Assembly: GCF_013294015.1 (NCBI RefSeq)
Contig: NZ_JABSNO010000001.1
Span: forward strand, 1 to 64,000
Direction: 5' to 3'
DNA: 64,000 nucleotides
Source of the DNA: Frigoriflavimonas asaccharolytica
GTDB taxonomy: Bacteria; Bacteroidota; Bacteroidia; Flavobacteriales; Weeksellaceae
Within the stretch, counting starts at the first letter, position 1. The number at the start of each line of letters is the position of its first letter. Shown one piece after another: positions 43,219-51,348 of the stretch. Position numbers and translations under genes: made by a program. The notes beneath the pieces are model-generated. The model made no database searches, was not told where the DNA came from, and worked only from the letters and a program-made list of their open reading frames with translations.

Positions 43219-45195
43219 TTAAAGTTGTGTTGCAGAGTCTGGCGCTTGTACAACCTCTTCTACCACTGCGTTTGTTGCATTACTAACAGGTTTTTCTGTT
43301 AATTCTGGATCCCAAGCTCTTTTTCCAAAAATATCTTCAAGATCTTCTCGGAAGATTACTTCTTTTTCTAACAGTTTTCCTGCCAAAGCATCTAGCTTGT
43401 CTCTATTTTCGTGCAAAATATGCAAAGCTCTTTGATATTGACCTTCTACAATTTTAGAAATTTCCTGATCTATCATTTTCGCCGTTTCTTCGGAATACGG
43501 TTTGTTAAAACTATATTCTGATTGGCCAGAACTATCATAATAAGATATATTACCTACTTTTTCATTCAAACCATAGATTGTAACCATCGCTTGCGCTTGT
43601 TTTGTTACTCTTTCTAAATCTGATAGTGCACCTGTAGAAACGTTGCCAAACATGGTTTGTTCTGCAGCTCTACCACCAAGAAGGGCGCAAAGTTCGTCGT
43701 ACATTTGGTCTGTAGTCGTCAATTGTCTTTCTTCTGGCAAATACCATGCAGCTCCCAAAGATCTACCTCTTGGTACGATCGTAACTTTCAAAAGTGGTGC
43801 AGCATGCTCTACCAACCAAGAAATTGCAGCATGACCTGCTTCATGATAGGCAACTCTTTTCTTTTCAGAAGGTTTTATGGCTCTATTTTTCTTTTCTAAT
43901 CCACCTATTATTCTATCTACAGCATCCAAGAAATCTTGTTTCATTACAGATTCGTGGCTGTTTCTCGCTGCAATTAAGGCTGCTTCGTTGCACAAATTTG
44001 CAATATCTGCTCCACTGAAACCAGGTGTTTGCTTCGCAAGAAATTCTCTATCTATATTTTCTTCCAATTTTATTTTTGAAAGATGCACATCAAAGATGGC
44101 TCTTCTTTCATGCAATTCTGGTAAATCTACGTGTATGGAACGATCAAATCTTCCGGCTCTCATCAAAGCTTTATCTAGGATATCTGCTCTGTTTGTAGCT
44201 GCCATTATGATTACATTTACATCTGTACCAAAACCGTCCATTTCTGTAAGTAATTGGTTAAGAGTATTTTCTCTCTCATCATTTCCACCTTGCATTCCGC
44301 CTTTTCCTCTTGCTCTACCTATTGCATCTATCTCATCAATGAAAATAATTGCAGGAGATTTCGCCTTTGCTTGCGCAAATAAATCTCGTACTCTACTTGC
44401 ACCAACACCTACAAACATCTCTACAAAGTCTGAACCAGAAAGTGAAAAGAATGGTACTTTTGCTTCACCTGCTACAGCTTTTGCTAGCAAAGTTTTCCCC
44501 GTTCCTGGAGGACCTACTAAAAGTACACCTTTAGGAATTTTACCACCTAATTTTGTGTATTTTTCAGAATTCTTCAAGAAATCTACAACCTCTTGTACTT
44601 CTTCTTTTGCTCCTTCTAAACCTGCAACGTCTTTAAAGGTAACGTTCATCTTATCTTTCTCGTCAAAAAGTTTGGCTTTAGATTTTCCAATGGAAAATAT
44701 TTGTCCACCAGGACCTCCACCAGATCCCATTTTTCTAAACAAAAAGAAATAAATAACGGAAAGTATTACCAATCCTATCAATATTTGAATTAAGATAGAC
44801 TCAAAAACATTTGTTGCATTCCCCACATCAACTGTTGCTGTAATTTTTGGGTTTTTCGCTTTTTCAATATCAATTTTTTGAAGAAAAAGTTGCAATTCAC
44901 CATATTTCATGGTATAATCTGCCTTTGGACCAGAATCTATAGAAGAAAAGGGATTGCTATTTTCCTTTTCGGTGGTTTTTGCTACAGCTTTTGCAGATTG
45001 ATTTAAAAATACATCTGCAGAGAAGTTATCTCTATAAACCATCACATCTTCAATTTTCTCTTGTGCTAATAATGCGAAAAATTTATCTTCGCTAATTTCT
45101 TTTTTTTGAGATGACATGAAAATATTTGATACGAAAAAAAGTATCAAACAAATTATGATAACTGGAAAAAACCAGTTGAATCCTTTATTATTCAT
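43219..45195 (-). CDS. ftsH: ATP-dependent zinc metalloprotease FtsH
   Basis: FtsH degrades membrane and short-lived cytoplasmic proteins. The 658-residue protein has an N-terminal membrane segment, a periplasmic domain and a second membrane segment (about 135-155). The AAA+ module follows, with Walker A GPPGTGKT (about 229), Walker B IIFIDEIDAIG and the second region of homology, then the M41 peptidase with HEAGHA (about 452). The Ser/Thr/Val-rich C-terminal tail is unremarkable. It is transcribed with rsfS, whose stop is 21 bases upstream, and ends at a strong terminator. Confidence 0.97.
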   Translation of the reverse strand: MNNKGFNWFFPVIIICLILFFVSNIFMSSQKKEISEDKFFALLAQEKIEDVMVYRDNFSADVFLNQSAKAVAKTTEKENSNPFSSIDSGPKADYTMKYGELQLFLQKIDIEKAKNPKITATVDVGNATNVFESILIQILIGLVILSVIYFFLFRKMGSGGGPGGQIFSIGKSKAKLFDEKDKMNVTFKDVAGLEGAKEEVQEVVDFLKNSEKYTKLGGKIPKGVLLVGPPGTGKTLLAKAVAGEAKVPFFSLSGSDFVEMFVGVGASRVRDLFAQAKAKSPAIIFIDEIDAIGRARGKGGMQGGNDERENTLNQLLTEMDGFGTDVNVIIMAATNRADILDKALMRAGRFDRSIHVDLPELHERRAIFDVHLSKIKLEENIDREFLAKQTPGFSGADIANLCNEAALIAARNSHESVMKQDFLDAVDRIIGGLEKKNRAIKPSEKKRVAYHEAGHAAISWLVEHAAPLLKVTIVPRGRSLGAAWYLPEERQLTTTDQMYDELCALLGGRAAEQTMFGNVSTGALSDLERVTKQAQAMVTIYGLNEKVGNISYYDSSGQSEYSFNKPYSEETAKMIDQEISKIVEGQYQRALHILHENRDKLDALAGKLLEKEVIFREDLEDIFGKRAWDPELTEKPVSNATNAVVEEVVQAPDSATQL

Positions 45196-45216
45196 TTAAT
45201 TTTTTTAAAAAAATTG

Positions 45217-45582
45217 TTATTGATTTTCTATAACCGTAATTTTTGCATCTCCCCAAAGTTCTTCTAGATCATAAAATGATCTTACGTCTCTTTGAAAAAT
45301 GTGTAATACTACAGAAATATAATCTACCAAAATCCATACGGCATTTTCTGTACCTTCCACATGCCATGGTCTTTCACCAAGTTCATTTCTCACCTTTTTT
45401 TCTACGCTACCAGAGATTGCATTTACTTGGGTATTAGAGTTACCAGTACAAATGATGAAGGTTTCTGCTACGGAGTTTTCTATTTCAGAAAGGTCGAAAA
45501 TCATGATGTCTTCTCCTTTTACATCTTGTATAGAAGATACTATTTGATCTATTAAAACTTGTTTATCTACGTTGTTGTTCAT
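45217..45582 (-). CDS. rsfS: Ribosome silencing factor RsfS
   Basis: This 121-residue protein of the Iojap/RsfS family binds ribosomal protein uL14 and blocks subunit joining under starvation. Conserved segments include FIICTGNSNTQVNAIS (about 37-52), PWHVEGTENAVWILVDY (about 73-89) and VVLHIFQRDVRSFYDLE (about 91-107). It is the first gene of the rsfS-ftsH unit, with TAAATTTG at 45609-45602 as the likely promoter core. Confidence 0.96.
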   Translation of the reverse strand: MNNNVDKQVLIDQIVSSIQDVKGEDIMIFDLSEIENSVAETFIICTGNSNTQVNAISGSVEKKVRNELGERPWHVEGTENAVWILVDYISVVLHIFQRDVRSFYDLEELWGDAKITVIENQ

Positions 45583-45601
45583 TAATTTTAAATATAATAT
45601 G

Positions 45602-45609
45602 CAAATTTA
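45602..45609 (-). promoter_or_regulatory. -7 element of rsfS-ftsH
   Basis: TAAATTTG on the minus strand, about 20 bases before the rsfS ATG, in the gap shared with the divergent birA gene. A -33 partner is not obvious. Confidence 0.5.
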
Positions 45610-45661
45610 TTCTTTTTTCTTTACTTTCACGGGACTATAAAACTTAAATCATATACCAATT

Positions 45662-46378
45662 TTGAAGAATCTCACTTATTTACAAGAAAGCTTCTCTACG
45701 AATGACGATATTTTGCTTCTTTTGAAAAAAGATAAGCAAAAAATAATTGCTGCCTATACTTTTGATCAAAAAAAAGGACGCGGACAATATGGAAATTCTT
45801 GGGAAAGTAAAAAGAACTTAAATATTGCATTTTCAATTGCGGTACCTTCGAATTTTATAAATATTCCAGATTCGTTATTCAATTTTTATACCGCTCTTCA
45901 ATTGCGAGATTTTATAGCCACTTTGACAAAGGATACGGTTATGATAAAATGGCCGAACGATCTTATATTGAACAAAAAAAAAATTGCAGGGATTTTAATC
46001 GAGAAAATCATTCATCAATCTGAAAATTATTTTATCATCGGTTTTGGCTTGAATGTGCTGCAAAAAGATTTTGATTCTTTTCCAAATGCAAGTTCTTTGA
46101 TAAAAGAAACGGCTATTCACTATGATTTGCATAGCCTTTCTGAAAATCTATTTGATTATTTGCTAGAAAATATCGTTTCTAATATTGAGGGAAAACCTCT
46201 GCTTCAACAATATGAAAGTCATCTGTTTCGAAAAAATGCCATAAGCGTTTTTGAAATTAATGAAATGCGACAAAATGGCATTATAAAATCTGTAGATGCT
46301 CAAGGATTTCTAGAAATTGATCTAGAAATGGATGGTCTGAAAAAATTTAATAACAAGGAAATAAAATTGCTTTACTGA
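45662..46378 (+). CDS. birA: Biotin--[acetyl-CoA-carboxylase] ligase
   Basis: This enzyme attaches biotin to carboxylase subunits via biotinyl-AMP. The 238-residue protein has the ligase core only: KKGRGQYGNSWES (about residues 37-49, the GRGRRG-type loop), IKWPNDL (about 98-104) and KIAGILIEKI (about 108-117). There is no N-terminal DNA-binding domain, so it is not a repressor as in Escherichia coli. The start codon is TTG at 45662. It is divergent from rsfS and its end overlaps the convergent permease gene by seven bases. Confidence 0.93.
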   Translation: MKNLTYLQESFSTNDDILLLLKKDKQKIIAAYTFDQKKGRGQYGNSWESKKNLNIAFSIAVPSNFINIPDSLFNFYTALQLRDFIATLTKDTVMIKWPNDLILNKKKIAGILIEKIIHQSENYFIIGFGLNVLQKDFDSFPNASSLIKETAIHYDLHSLSENLFDYLLENIVSNIEGKPLLQQYESHLFRKNAISVFEINEMRQNGIIKSVDAQGFLEIDLEMDGLKKFNNKEIKLLY

Positions 46379-47466
46379 TTAGCTCTTTTAAAATATAAAA
46401 TAGCCGCAAGTGGACCAAAAACCAAATTTGGCAACCACATCGCAAGTAATGGCGGCAAAGTTTGATTTTCTGAAACTACTTTTAAGGCTTCAAAAGAAAA
46501 TACGAATACAAACGCCAACGATATTCCTATGGCGAGATTTGCACCTAAACCTCCACGTCTTTTTTGAGAAGATAAAGATAGCGCCAAAAACGTGAGAATA
46601 ACAATTGATACTGGCATTGCAGTACGTTGATGAAGATCATTTAAATAAATATTGAGGTGCGAGTTCCCCTTTTCTTTTTCTCTTTTGATAAAATAAATTA
46701 ACTCTGGAGTTATCTTATTTTGGCCAAGAAGTTCACTTGGAAATAATTCTTCTGGCGGTAGACCAAAACTTTTATTAAGCGTTACTCCATTTTTTAGAAT
46801 TTCCGTATCATCTTTTAAGATCGTTTTTTCGTAGAAATTATTAAAAATAAAGGTTTTCTTTTTCGCATCCCAAGAAATTTCTGTGGCATTTAGAAGATAA
46901 ATCAGGCGTTTATTTTTATCATATTTTTGATAGCTAAAGCCTGAACCTCGTCTTTCTTTTTTATTATAACTGGATATAAAAATATATTCTAGCGGAGAAA
47001 GCTGCGCAGAAACGCTACTGCTACCAAGAATTTTCTCTCTATTTCCGGCATTGTAGGTATAAGGTTCAAATTCATTTTTTTGGATATTTGCCCAAGGCAA
47101 AACATAATGATTGACGCCCAAAGAAACAATCGCGATAAATAAAGAGGCGAAAAAATAAGGTTTTGCAAACCGATGAAAACTTGCACCACTACTAATTATT
47201 GATACAATTTCTGTATTATTTGCCATCCTAGAAGTGAAATATATAACAGATATAAATACCAGAATAGACATGAATGTCATGATTAAATAAATAATCCAAA
47301 AAGGATAATAGGCATAAAGCGCATAAAGAACCGTGAAACCATTTTCTTTTATTCTGGGAGCTTTCGCTTGCACATCTATTACCAATACTACTAAAGTGAG
47401 CAGCAAAAGCATAAATAAAAAAGTGCCGAAATACTTTTTGATAATATATTTATCCAGAATTTTCAT
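46372..47466 (-). CDS. LptF/LptG-family lipopolysaccharide permease
   Basis: This 364-residue inner-membrane protein of the YjgP/YjgQ (LptF/LptG) family has three N-terminal membrane segments (about 13-120), a periplasmic jellyroll-like domain and three C-terminal segments (about 275-360). Such permeases work with LptB to lift lipopolysaccharide out of the inner membrane. The N terminus MKILDKYIIKKYFGTF is typical. It is the last gene of the mannosyltransferase-DUF4296-tgt unit; LptG is more likely than LptF but sequence alone cannot settle it. Confidence 0.88.
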   Translation of the reverse strand: MKILDKYIIKKYFGTFLFMLLLLTLVVLVIDVQAKAPRIKENGFTVLYALYAYYPFWIIYLIMTFMSILVFISVIYFTSRMANNTEIVSIISSGASFHRFAKPYFFASLFIAIVSLGVNHYVLPWANIQKNEFEPYTYNAGNREKILGSSSVSAQLSPLEYIFISSYNKKERRGSGFSYQKYDKNKRLIYLLNATEISWDAKKKTFIFNNFYEKTILKDDTEILKNGVTLNKSFGLPPEELFPSELLGQNKITPELIYFIKREKEKGNSHLNIYLNDLHQRTAMPVSIVILTFLALSLSSQKRRGGLGANLAIGISLAFVFVFSFEALKVVSENQTLPPLLAMWLPNLVFGPLAAILYFKRANQ

Positions 47467-47516
47467 AGAAAAATTTACGAGTTTAGTTTTTATTTAAAAG
47501 TATCAGAATCAAATAT

Positions 47517-48650
47517 TTACAAACGTTGTTTTAGAATTGGAACGATAGATTTTTTCCATTCATAAAAATCCCCTTTCAATATATGCTCTCTAGCAACTTT
47601 TACCAAATCTAGATAAAATGCAAGATTGTGAATGGATGCAATTTGCTTGCCTAGATATTCTCTAGAAATAAAAAGATGGCGAACATAAGCTTTAGAATAT
47701 TCTGCATCTACATAGCTCGTCCCAAACTCATCCAACGGTGAAAAATCTTGTTTCCATTTTTCGTTTTTCATGTTCATCACTCCATTCCACGTGAAGAGCA
47801 TTCCATTTCTGGCATTTCTCGTAGGCATCACACAATCTAGCATATCTATACCCAAACCTATTGTTTCCAAAATATTCCAAGGTGTTCCTACTCCCATTAA
47901 ATACCTCGGTTTATCTTTAGGTAGAAAATCCGTAACCTCATCGGTAATTCTATACATTTCATCTTCTGGTTCTCCTACAGAAAGACCACCGATTGCATTG
48001 CCTACACAATTGGACTCTGCGATAACTTCTGCAGAAATTTTTCTTAAATCTGAATAACAAGAACCTTGTACAATTGGGAAAAGATGTTGTTTGTAACCAT
48101 ACAATTCTTCATTTTCGTTGCACCAAGTGATGCATCTTTTTAGCCATCTGTGCGTAAGATTCATAGATTTTTTTGCCAATCTATAATCGCAAGGATAAGG
48201 TGTACACTCATCAAAAGCCATGAAAATATCTGCCCCAATCTGACGTTGAATTTCCATAGATTTTTCTGGCGAGAACATGTGAAAACTACCATCTATATGA
48301 GATTTAAACTTCACGCCTTCTTCAGACATTTTTCTGGTTTTGGCTAAAGAAAATACTTGATAGCCACCAGAATCTGTGAGTATTGGCAAATCCCAATTCA
48401 TAAATTTGTGCAGACCACCAGCATTTTGCATCACTTCCATCCCAGGTCTTAGATAGAGATGATAAGTATTTCCAAGTATTATTTGGGCTTTTATATCATC
48501 TTTCAGCTCATGTTGATGCACAGTTTTTACGGAAGCTACAGTTCCTACAGGCATAAATATTGGAGTTTCTATTCTCCCGTGGTCTGTATATAAATGGCCT
48601 GCTCTAGCTTTTCCTTCGCTGACTTTTTCTATTTCAAAAAATTGCTGCAT
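47517..48650 (-). CDS. tgt: Queuine tRNA-ribosyltransferase
   Basis: This enzyme exchanges guanine 34 in certain tRNAs for the queuosine precursor. The 377-residue TIM-barrel protein has DSGGYQVFS (about residues 93-101, catalytic Asp), FDECTPYP (about 146), GGLSVGE (about 220) and the nucleophilic Asp in MLDCVMPTRNARNG (about 265). The zinc ligands CxCxxC expected before YSRAYLRHL are absent here; the segment reads LDEFGTSYVDAEYSKAYVRHL, split at Val. This may be a lineage variant. It is followed by the Lpt permease gene. Confidence 0.94.
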   Translation of the reverse strand: MQQFFEIEKVSEGKARAGHLYTDHGRIETPIFMPVGTVASVKTVHQHELKDDIKAQIILGNTYHLYLRPGMEVMQNAGGLHKFMNWDLPILTDSGGYQVFSLAKTRKMSEEGVKFKSHIDGSFHMFSPEKSMEIQRQIGADIFMAFDECTPYPCDYRLAKKSMNLTHRWLKRCITWCNENEELYGYKQHLFPIVQGSCYSDLRKISAEVIAESNCVGNAIGGLSVGEPEDEMYRITDEVTDFLPKDKPRYLMGVGTPWNILETIGLGIDMLDCVMPTRNARNGMLFTWNGVMNMKNEKWKQDFSPLDEFGTSYVDAEYSKAYVRHLFISREYLGKQIASIHNLAFYLDLVKVAREHILKGDFYEWKKSIVPILKQRL

Positions 48651-48655
48651 ATTTT

Positions 48656-49024
48656 TTATTCAGTAGTTGTGGGAAGTGGAGTGTTTTCTTTCATTTTTTT
48701 ATTAATGAAGTTTTCCGCTTCTGGATTTTTTTCTTTTAAAATATTCTGAGATTTTACCGTAATAGCCGACATTTCTTTTTTCACTACATAATATTTGTAA
48801 CTACTCATAAAATTGTCTGCTTTCACATTGTGCTTTTTTAAGATAAATCTAGTTCCTATTTCTACATTAGACGTCGGATTTAGGTAGGTAGAGTAATCAT
48901 TCAATGCCATATCTGCCATTATTTCTGCCATCTTGTTTTCAGACAATAGGTTTTCTGGCTTGTCGATGTAATTTTCACAAGAAAAAGCTAGCATTAAAAT
49001 TATTAATAAAAAGAATTTCTTCAT
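48656..49024 (-). CDS. DUF4296 lipoprotein
   Basis: This 122-residue protein has a lipoprotein signal (MKKFFLLIILMLAFSC, lipidated Cys16) and the DUF4296 pattern: PENLLSENKMAEIMADMALND, then YYVVKKEMSAITVK. It is probably anchored in the periplasmic face of a membrane. The function is unknown. Its start overlaps the mannosyltransferase stop by four bases, a fixed neighbourhood in Flavobacteriia. Confidence 0.85.
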   Translation of the reverse strand: MKKFFLLIILMLAFSCENYIDKPENLLSENKMAEIMADMALNDYSTYLNPTSNVEIGTRFILKKHNVKADNFMSSYKYYVVKKEMSAITVKSQNILKEKNPEAENFINKKMKENTPLPTTTE

Positions 49025-49737
49025 AATCTATTGATAAAAGATTTCCAACGCAAATTTAATACTCCAAAAATAGCTTCACCTATTATTCCGCCATGCATTT
49101 TGCTCACGCCTTTTTCTCTATTGGTGAAAATAATAGGTACTTCTACTATTTTAAAACCTTTTTTGAAAGCACGATACTTCATTTCAACTTGAAAACCGTA
49201 TCCTTTAAGTTTTACTCTTTCCAAGCCTATTTCTTCCAAAACTTGTTTATTAAAACAAACAAAACCTGCGGTTGTATCACTAATATTCACTCCTAAAATG
49301 AAGCGCACATATTTTGATGCGAAATAAGAAAGTAAAACTCTTCCCATTGGCCAATTCACAACATTTACACCTCTAGAATATCTAGAACCAATACTTATGT
49401 CTGCATTTTTACATGCTTCTACTAGCTTGGGCAAATCTTGCGGGTTGTGAGAAAAATCTGCATCCATTTCTATTATTCGATCGTATCCATTTTGCAATGC
49501 CCATTGGAAACCATGCAAATAAGCTTTGCCCAAACCATCTTTTATTTTCCGAATACTCAAATGCAAATAGTGTGGATATTCGGCTTGCATTCTTTTCACA
49601 ATTTCTGAAGTTCCATCAGGCGAACTATCGTCTACAACAAGAATGTGGTAACCTTCTTCCAGTTGAAAAACAGCAGAAATAATCATTTCTATGTTCTCTT
49701 TTTCGTTGTAGGTTGGTATGATTACTAGATTTTTCAT
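49021..49737 (-). CDS. Polyprenol-phosphate mannosyltransferase-like enzyme
   Basis: This 238-residue GT2 enzyme resembles dolichol/polyprenol monophosphomannose synthase. It has IIPTYNEKENI (residues 6-16), VVDDSSPDGT (about 35-44), MDADFSHNPQDLP (about 91-103) and SRYSRGVNVVNWP (about 118). It transfers a sugar from a nucleotide donor to polyprenyl phosphate. Bacteroidota use such lipid-linked sugars for protein O-glycosylation and glycolipids; the sugar is not certain. It starts the four-gene unit leading to tgt and the Lpt permease, with a TATCTTTG promoter core just upstream. Confidence 0.92.
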   Translation of the reverse strand: MKNLVIIPTYNEKENIEMIISAVFQLEEGYHILVVDDSSPDGTSEIVKRMQAEYPHYLHLSIRKIKDGLGKAYLHGFQWALQNGYDRIIEMDADFSHNPQDLPKLVEACKNADISIGSRYSRGVNVVNWPMGRVLLSYFASKYVRFILGVNISDTTAGFVCFNKQVLEEIGLERVKLKGYGFQVEMKYRAFKKGFKIVEVPIIFTNREKGVSKMHGGIIGEAIFGVLNLRWKSFINRL

Positions 49738-49747
49738 TTATAATTTG

Positions 49748-49755
49748 CAAAGATA
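49748..49755 (-). promoter_or_regulatory. -7 element of the mannosyltransferase-tgt unit
   Basis: TATCTTTG on the minus strand, 10 bases before the ATG at 49737. Transcription would start almost at the start codon. Confidence 0.5.
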
Positions 49756-49796
49756 GTTTATTTGTTGATTGCTCTATAAATCTTTAAAATATTCTT

Positions 49797-49804
49797 TACT
49801 TTTG
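49797..49804 (+). promoter_or_regulatory. -7 element of the DUF4271-hemD pair
   Basis: TACTTTTG on the plus strand, 15 bases before the TTG start of the DUF4271 gene. It supports that unusual start, since the next in-frame ATG lies about 100 bases further on. Confidence 0.5.
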
Positions 49805-49819
49805 CAAAAAAAATAAATA

Positions 49820-50515
49820 TTGCTTCCCGCTCTACTTTTCATTAATGACATCAGGCTAACCGAAAACAAAGATTGGATTGTTTTTGTACTTCTCGGCTGC
49901 ACAGTTCTGTATTTATTTTTAATGAATACTTTGCAAAGAGATGCCAATTTGAAATCTTATTTACTGCAAGAATATTCAGAAACTAATAATGTTTTTCAAA
50001 GTTGGATGGTTGTAGGTATTATCAATACTTTTTTACTTTCTACATTAATATCACAGTACATTCCTGTAGTCCCGAAATTCATCAGCAATCTACAAATTTT
50101 TGGATTAGAATTAAATAAATTTGGGTTCACTTTGCTCTCAATTTCTATCTTTTATTTATTTAAATCTGCAATTTCGTATCTATTTTTTCAAAGTTTGGGT
50201 GCAGGTAGAAAGTGGAAATTATTTTGCTTTTCTGCTACGAAATTTTATTTCTTGGTTACGCTATTGTTGGTAGTTTTAAATTTTGCACACTACCTATTTG
50301 GGTTAAATTACAAAGGAAATTTCTATAAAATCAATTCTGAAGAATCATTTCCAATCTATGTATTGATAGGTTTTATAATCTTGCTTTTCAAGAACATCTA
50401 CTATTTATTTCACAAAAGCAATATTTTAGGCCTCCCATGGTATTATAAAATTTTGTATATTTGCACCCTTCAAATTGCACCTGTTTTGGCTCTTTGGAAA
50501 CTACTATTTATATAA
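49820..50515 (+). CDS. DUF4271 membrane protein
   Basis: This 231-residue protein has six or seven hydrophobic segments and the loop pattern LGAGRKWKLFCFSATKFYFL of DUF4271. The start is TTG at 49820, chosen because a promoter core lies just upstream and later ATGs would cut into the first membrane segment region. It sits 12 bases before hemD, a conserved pairing in Flavobacteriia. Function unknown. Confidence 0.82.
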   Translation: MLPALLFINDIRLTENKDWIVFVLLGCTVLYLFLMNTLQRDANLKSYLLQEYSETNNVFQSWMVVGIINTFLLSTLISQYIPVVPKFISNLQIFGLELNKFGFTLLSISIFYLFKSAISYLFFQSLGAGRKWKLFCFSATKFYFLVTLLLVVLNFAHYLFGLNYKGNFYKINSEESFPIYVLIGFIILLFKNIYYLFHKSNILGLPWYYKILYICTLQIAPVLALWKLLFI

Positions 50516-50527
50516 GCACAAATTTCT

Positions 50528-51268
50528 ATGAAAATAAAGTCAATTTTAGTTTCTCAACCGGCACCTAATGAATCTTCTCCCTATTTGGAGATGGCAAGAA
50601 AGGAAAAAATAAAAATAGATTTCCGCCCTTTTATTCATGTAGAAGCTGTTGACGGTAAAGAATTGAGAACACAGAAAATAGATCTTTCTCATTTTTCTGG
50701 CATCATTTTTACCAGCAGAAATGCAGTAGATCATTATTTTAGATTAGCAGAAGAGATGCGATTCTCTGTACCAGATTCAATGCGGTACATCTGCCAATCG
50801 GAAGCTATTGCCAATTATTTGCAGAAACACATCATCTACAGAAAAAGAAAAATAAGTTTCGGAGATAAGCTATTTTCTGATCTTTTACCATTATTCAAGA
50901 AATATCCAACGGAAAAATACCTTTTACCATCTTCGGAAGTCATTAGTTCAGACATTATAGAAACTATGGCAAAATCTGAAGTAGAATGGCAAAGAGCTGT
51001 AATGTACAGAACGGTATCTTCTAATATATCTGATATCGCTATTGCAGATTACAATATGTTGGTTTTTTTCTCGCCAAATGGTATTAAATCCGTGCAAGAA
51101 AACTTTGTTGATTTCAAACAGAATGATATAAAAATTGCAGTTTTTGGGAACACCACACAAAAAGCAGCAGAAGAAGCTGGATTTCGTATAGATATTATGG
51201 CGCCAAGTAAAGAAACACCTTCTATGACGATGGCTATAGAGAAATACATCCGGAATTTAAATAAATAA
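50528..51268 (+). CDS. hemD: Uroporphyrinogen-III synthase
   Basis: This enzyme cyclises hydroxymethylbilane to uroporphyrinogen III in haem synthesis. The 246-residue protein has the two-domain HemD layout with weakly conserved signatures: ILVSQP (5-10), SGIIFTSRNAVDHYF (about 57-71), YLLPSSEVISSDI (about 135), VFFSPNGIKSV (about 178) and AVFGNTTQKAAEEAG (about 205). Family members share little identity, so the call rests on these stretches and the DUF4271 neighbour. A terminator follows. Confidence 0.9.
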   Translation: MKIKSILVSQPAPNESSPYLEMARKEKIKIDFRPFIHVEAVDGKELRTQKIDLSHFSGIIFTSRNAVDHYFRLAEEMRFSVPDSMRYICQSEAIANYLQKHIIYRKRKISFGDKLFSDLLPLFKKYPTEKYLLPSSEVISSDIIETMAKSEVEWQRAVMYRTVSSNISDIAIADYNMLVFFSPNGIKSVQENFVDFKQNDIKIAVFGNTTQKAAEEAGFRIDIMAPSKETPSMTMAIEKYIRNLNK

Positions 51269-51287
51269 AATTCCAAAAATTTATAAC

Positions 51288-51326
51288 AAAACCGTCTTTT
51301 CTATAGTTGAAAAGATGGTTTTTTTA
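51288..51326 (+). terminator. Intrinsic terminator after hemD
   Basis: AAAACCGTCTTTT (51288-51300) pairs with AAAAGATGGTTTT (51310-51322) with one G-T pair, followed by T. It lies 19 bases after the hemD stop. Confidence 0.85.
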
Positions 51327-51348
51327 GTTTAAATGAAAATTATAATTA

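Noticed and set aside
43877-44752. 291-codon plus-strand ORF opposite ftsH
   Set aside because: It is antisense to a strongly conserved gene, with Ser/Pro-rich composition typical of shadow frames.
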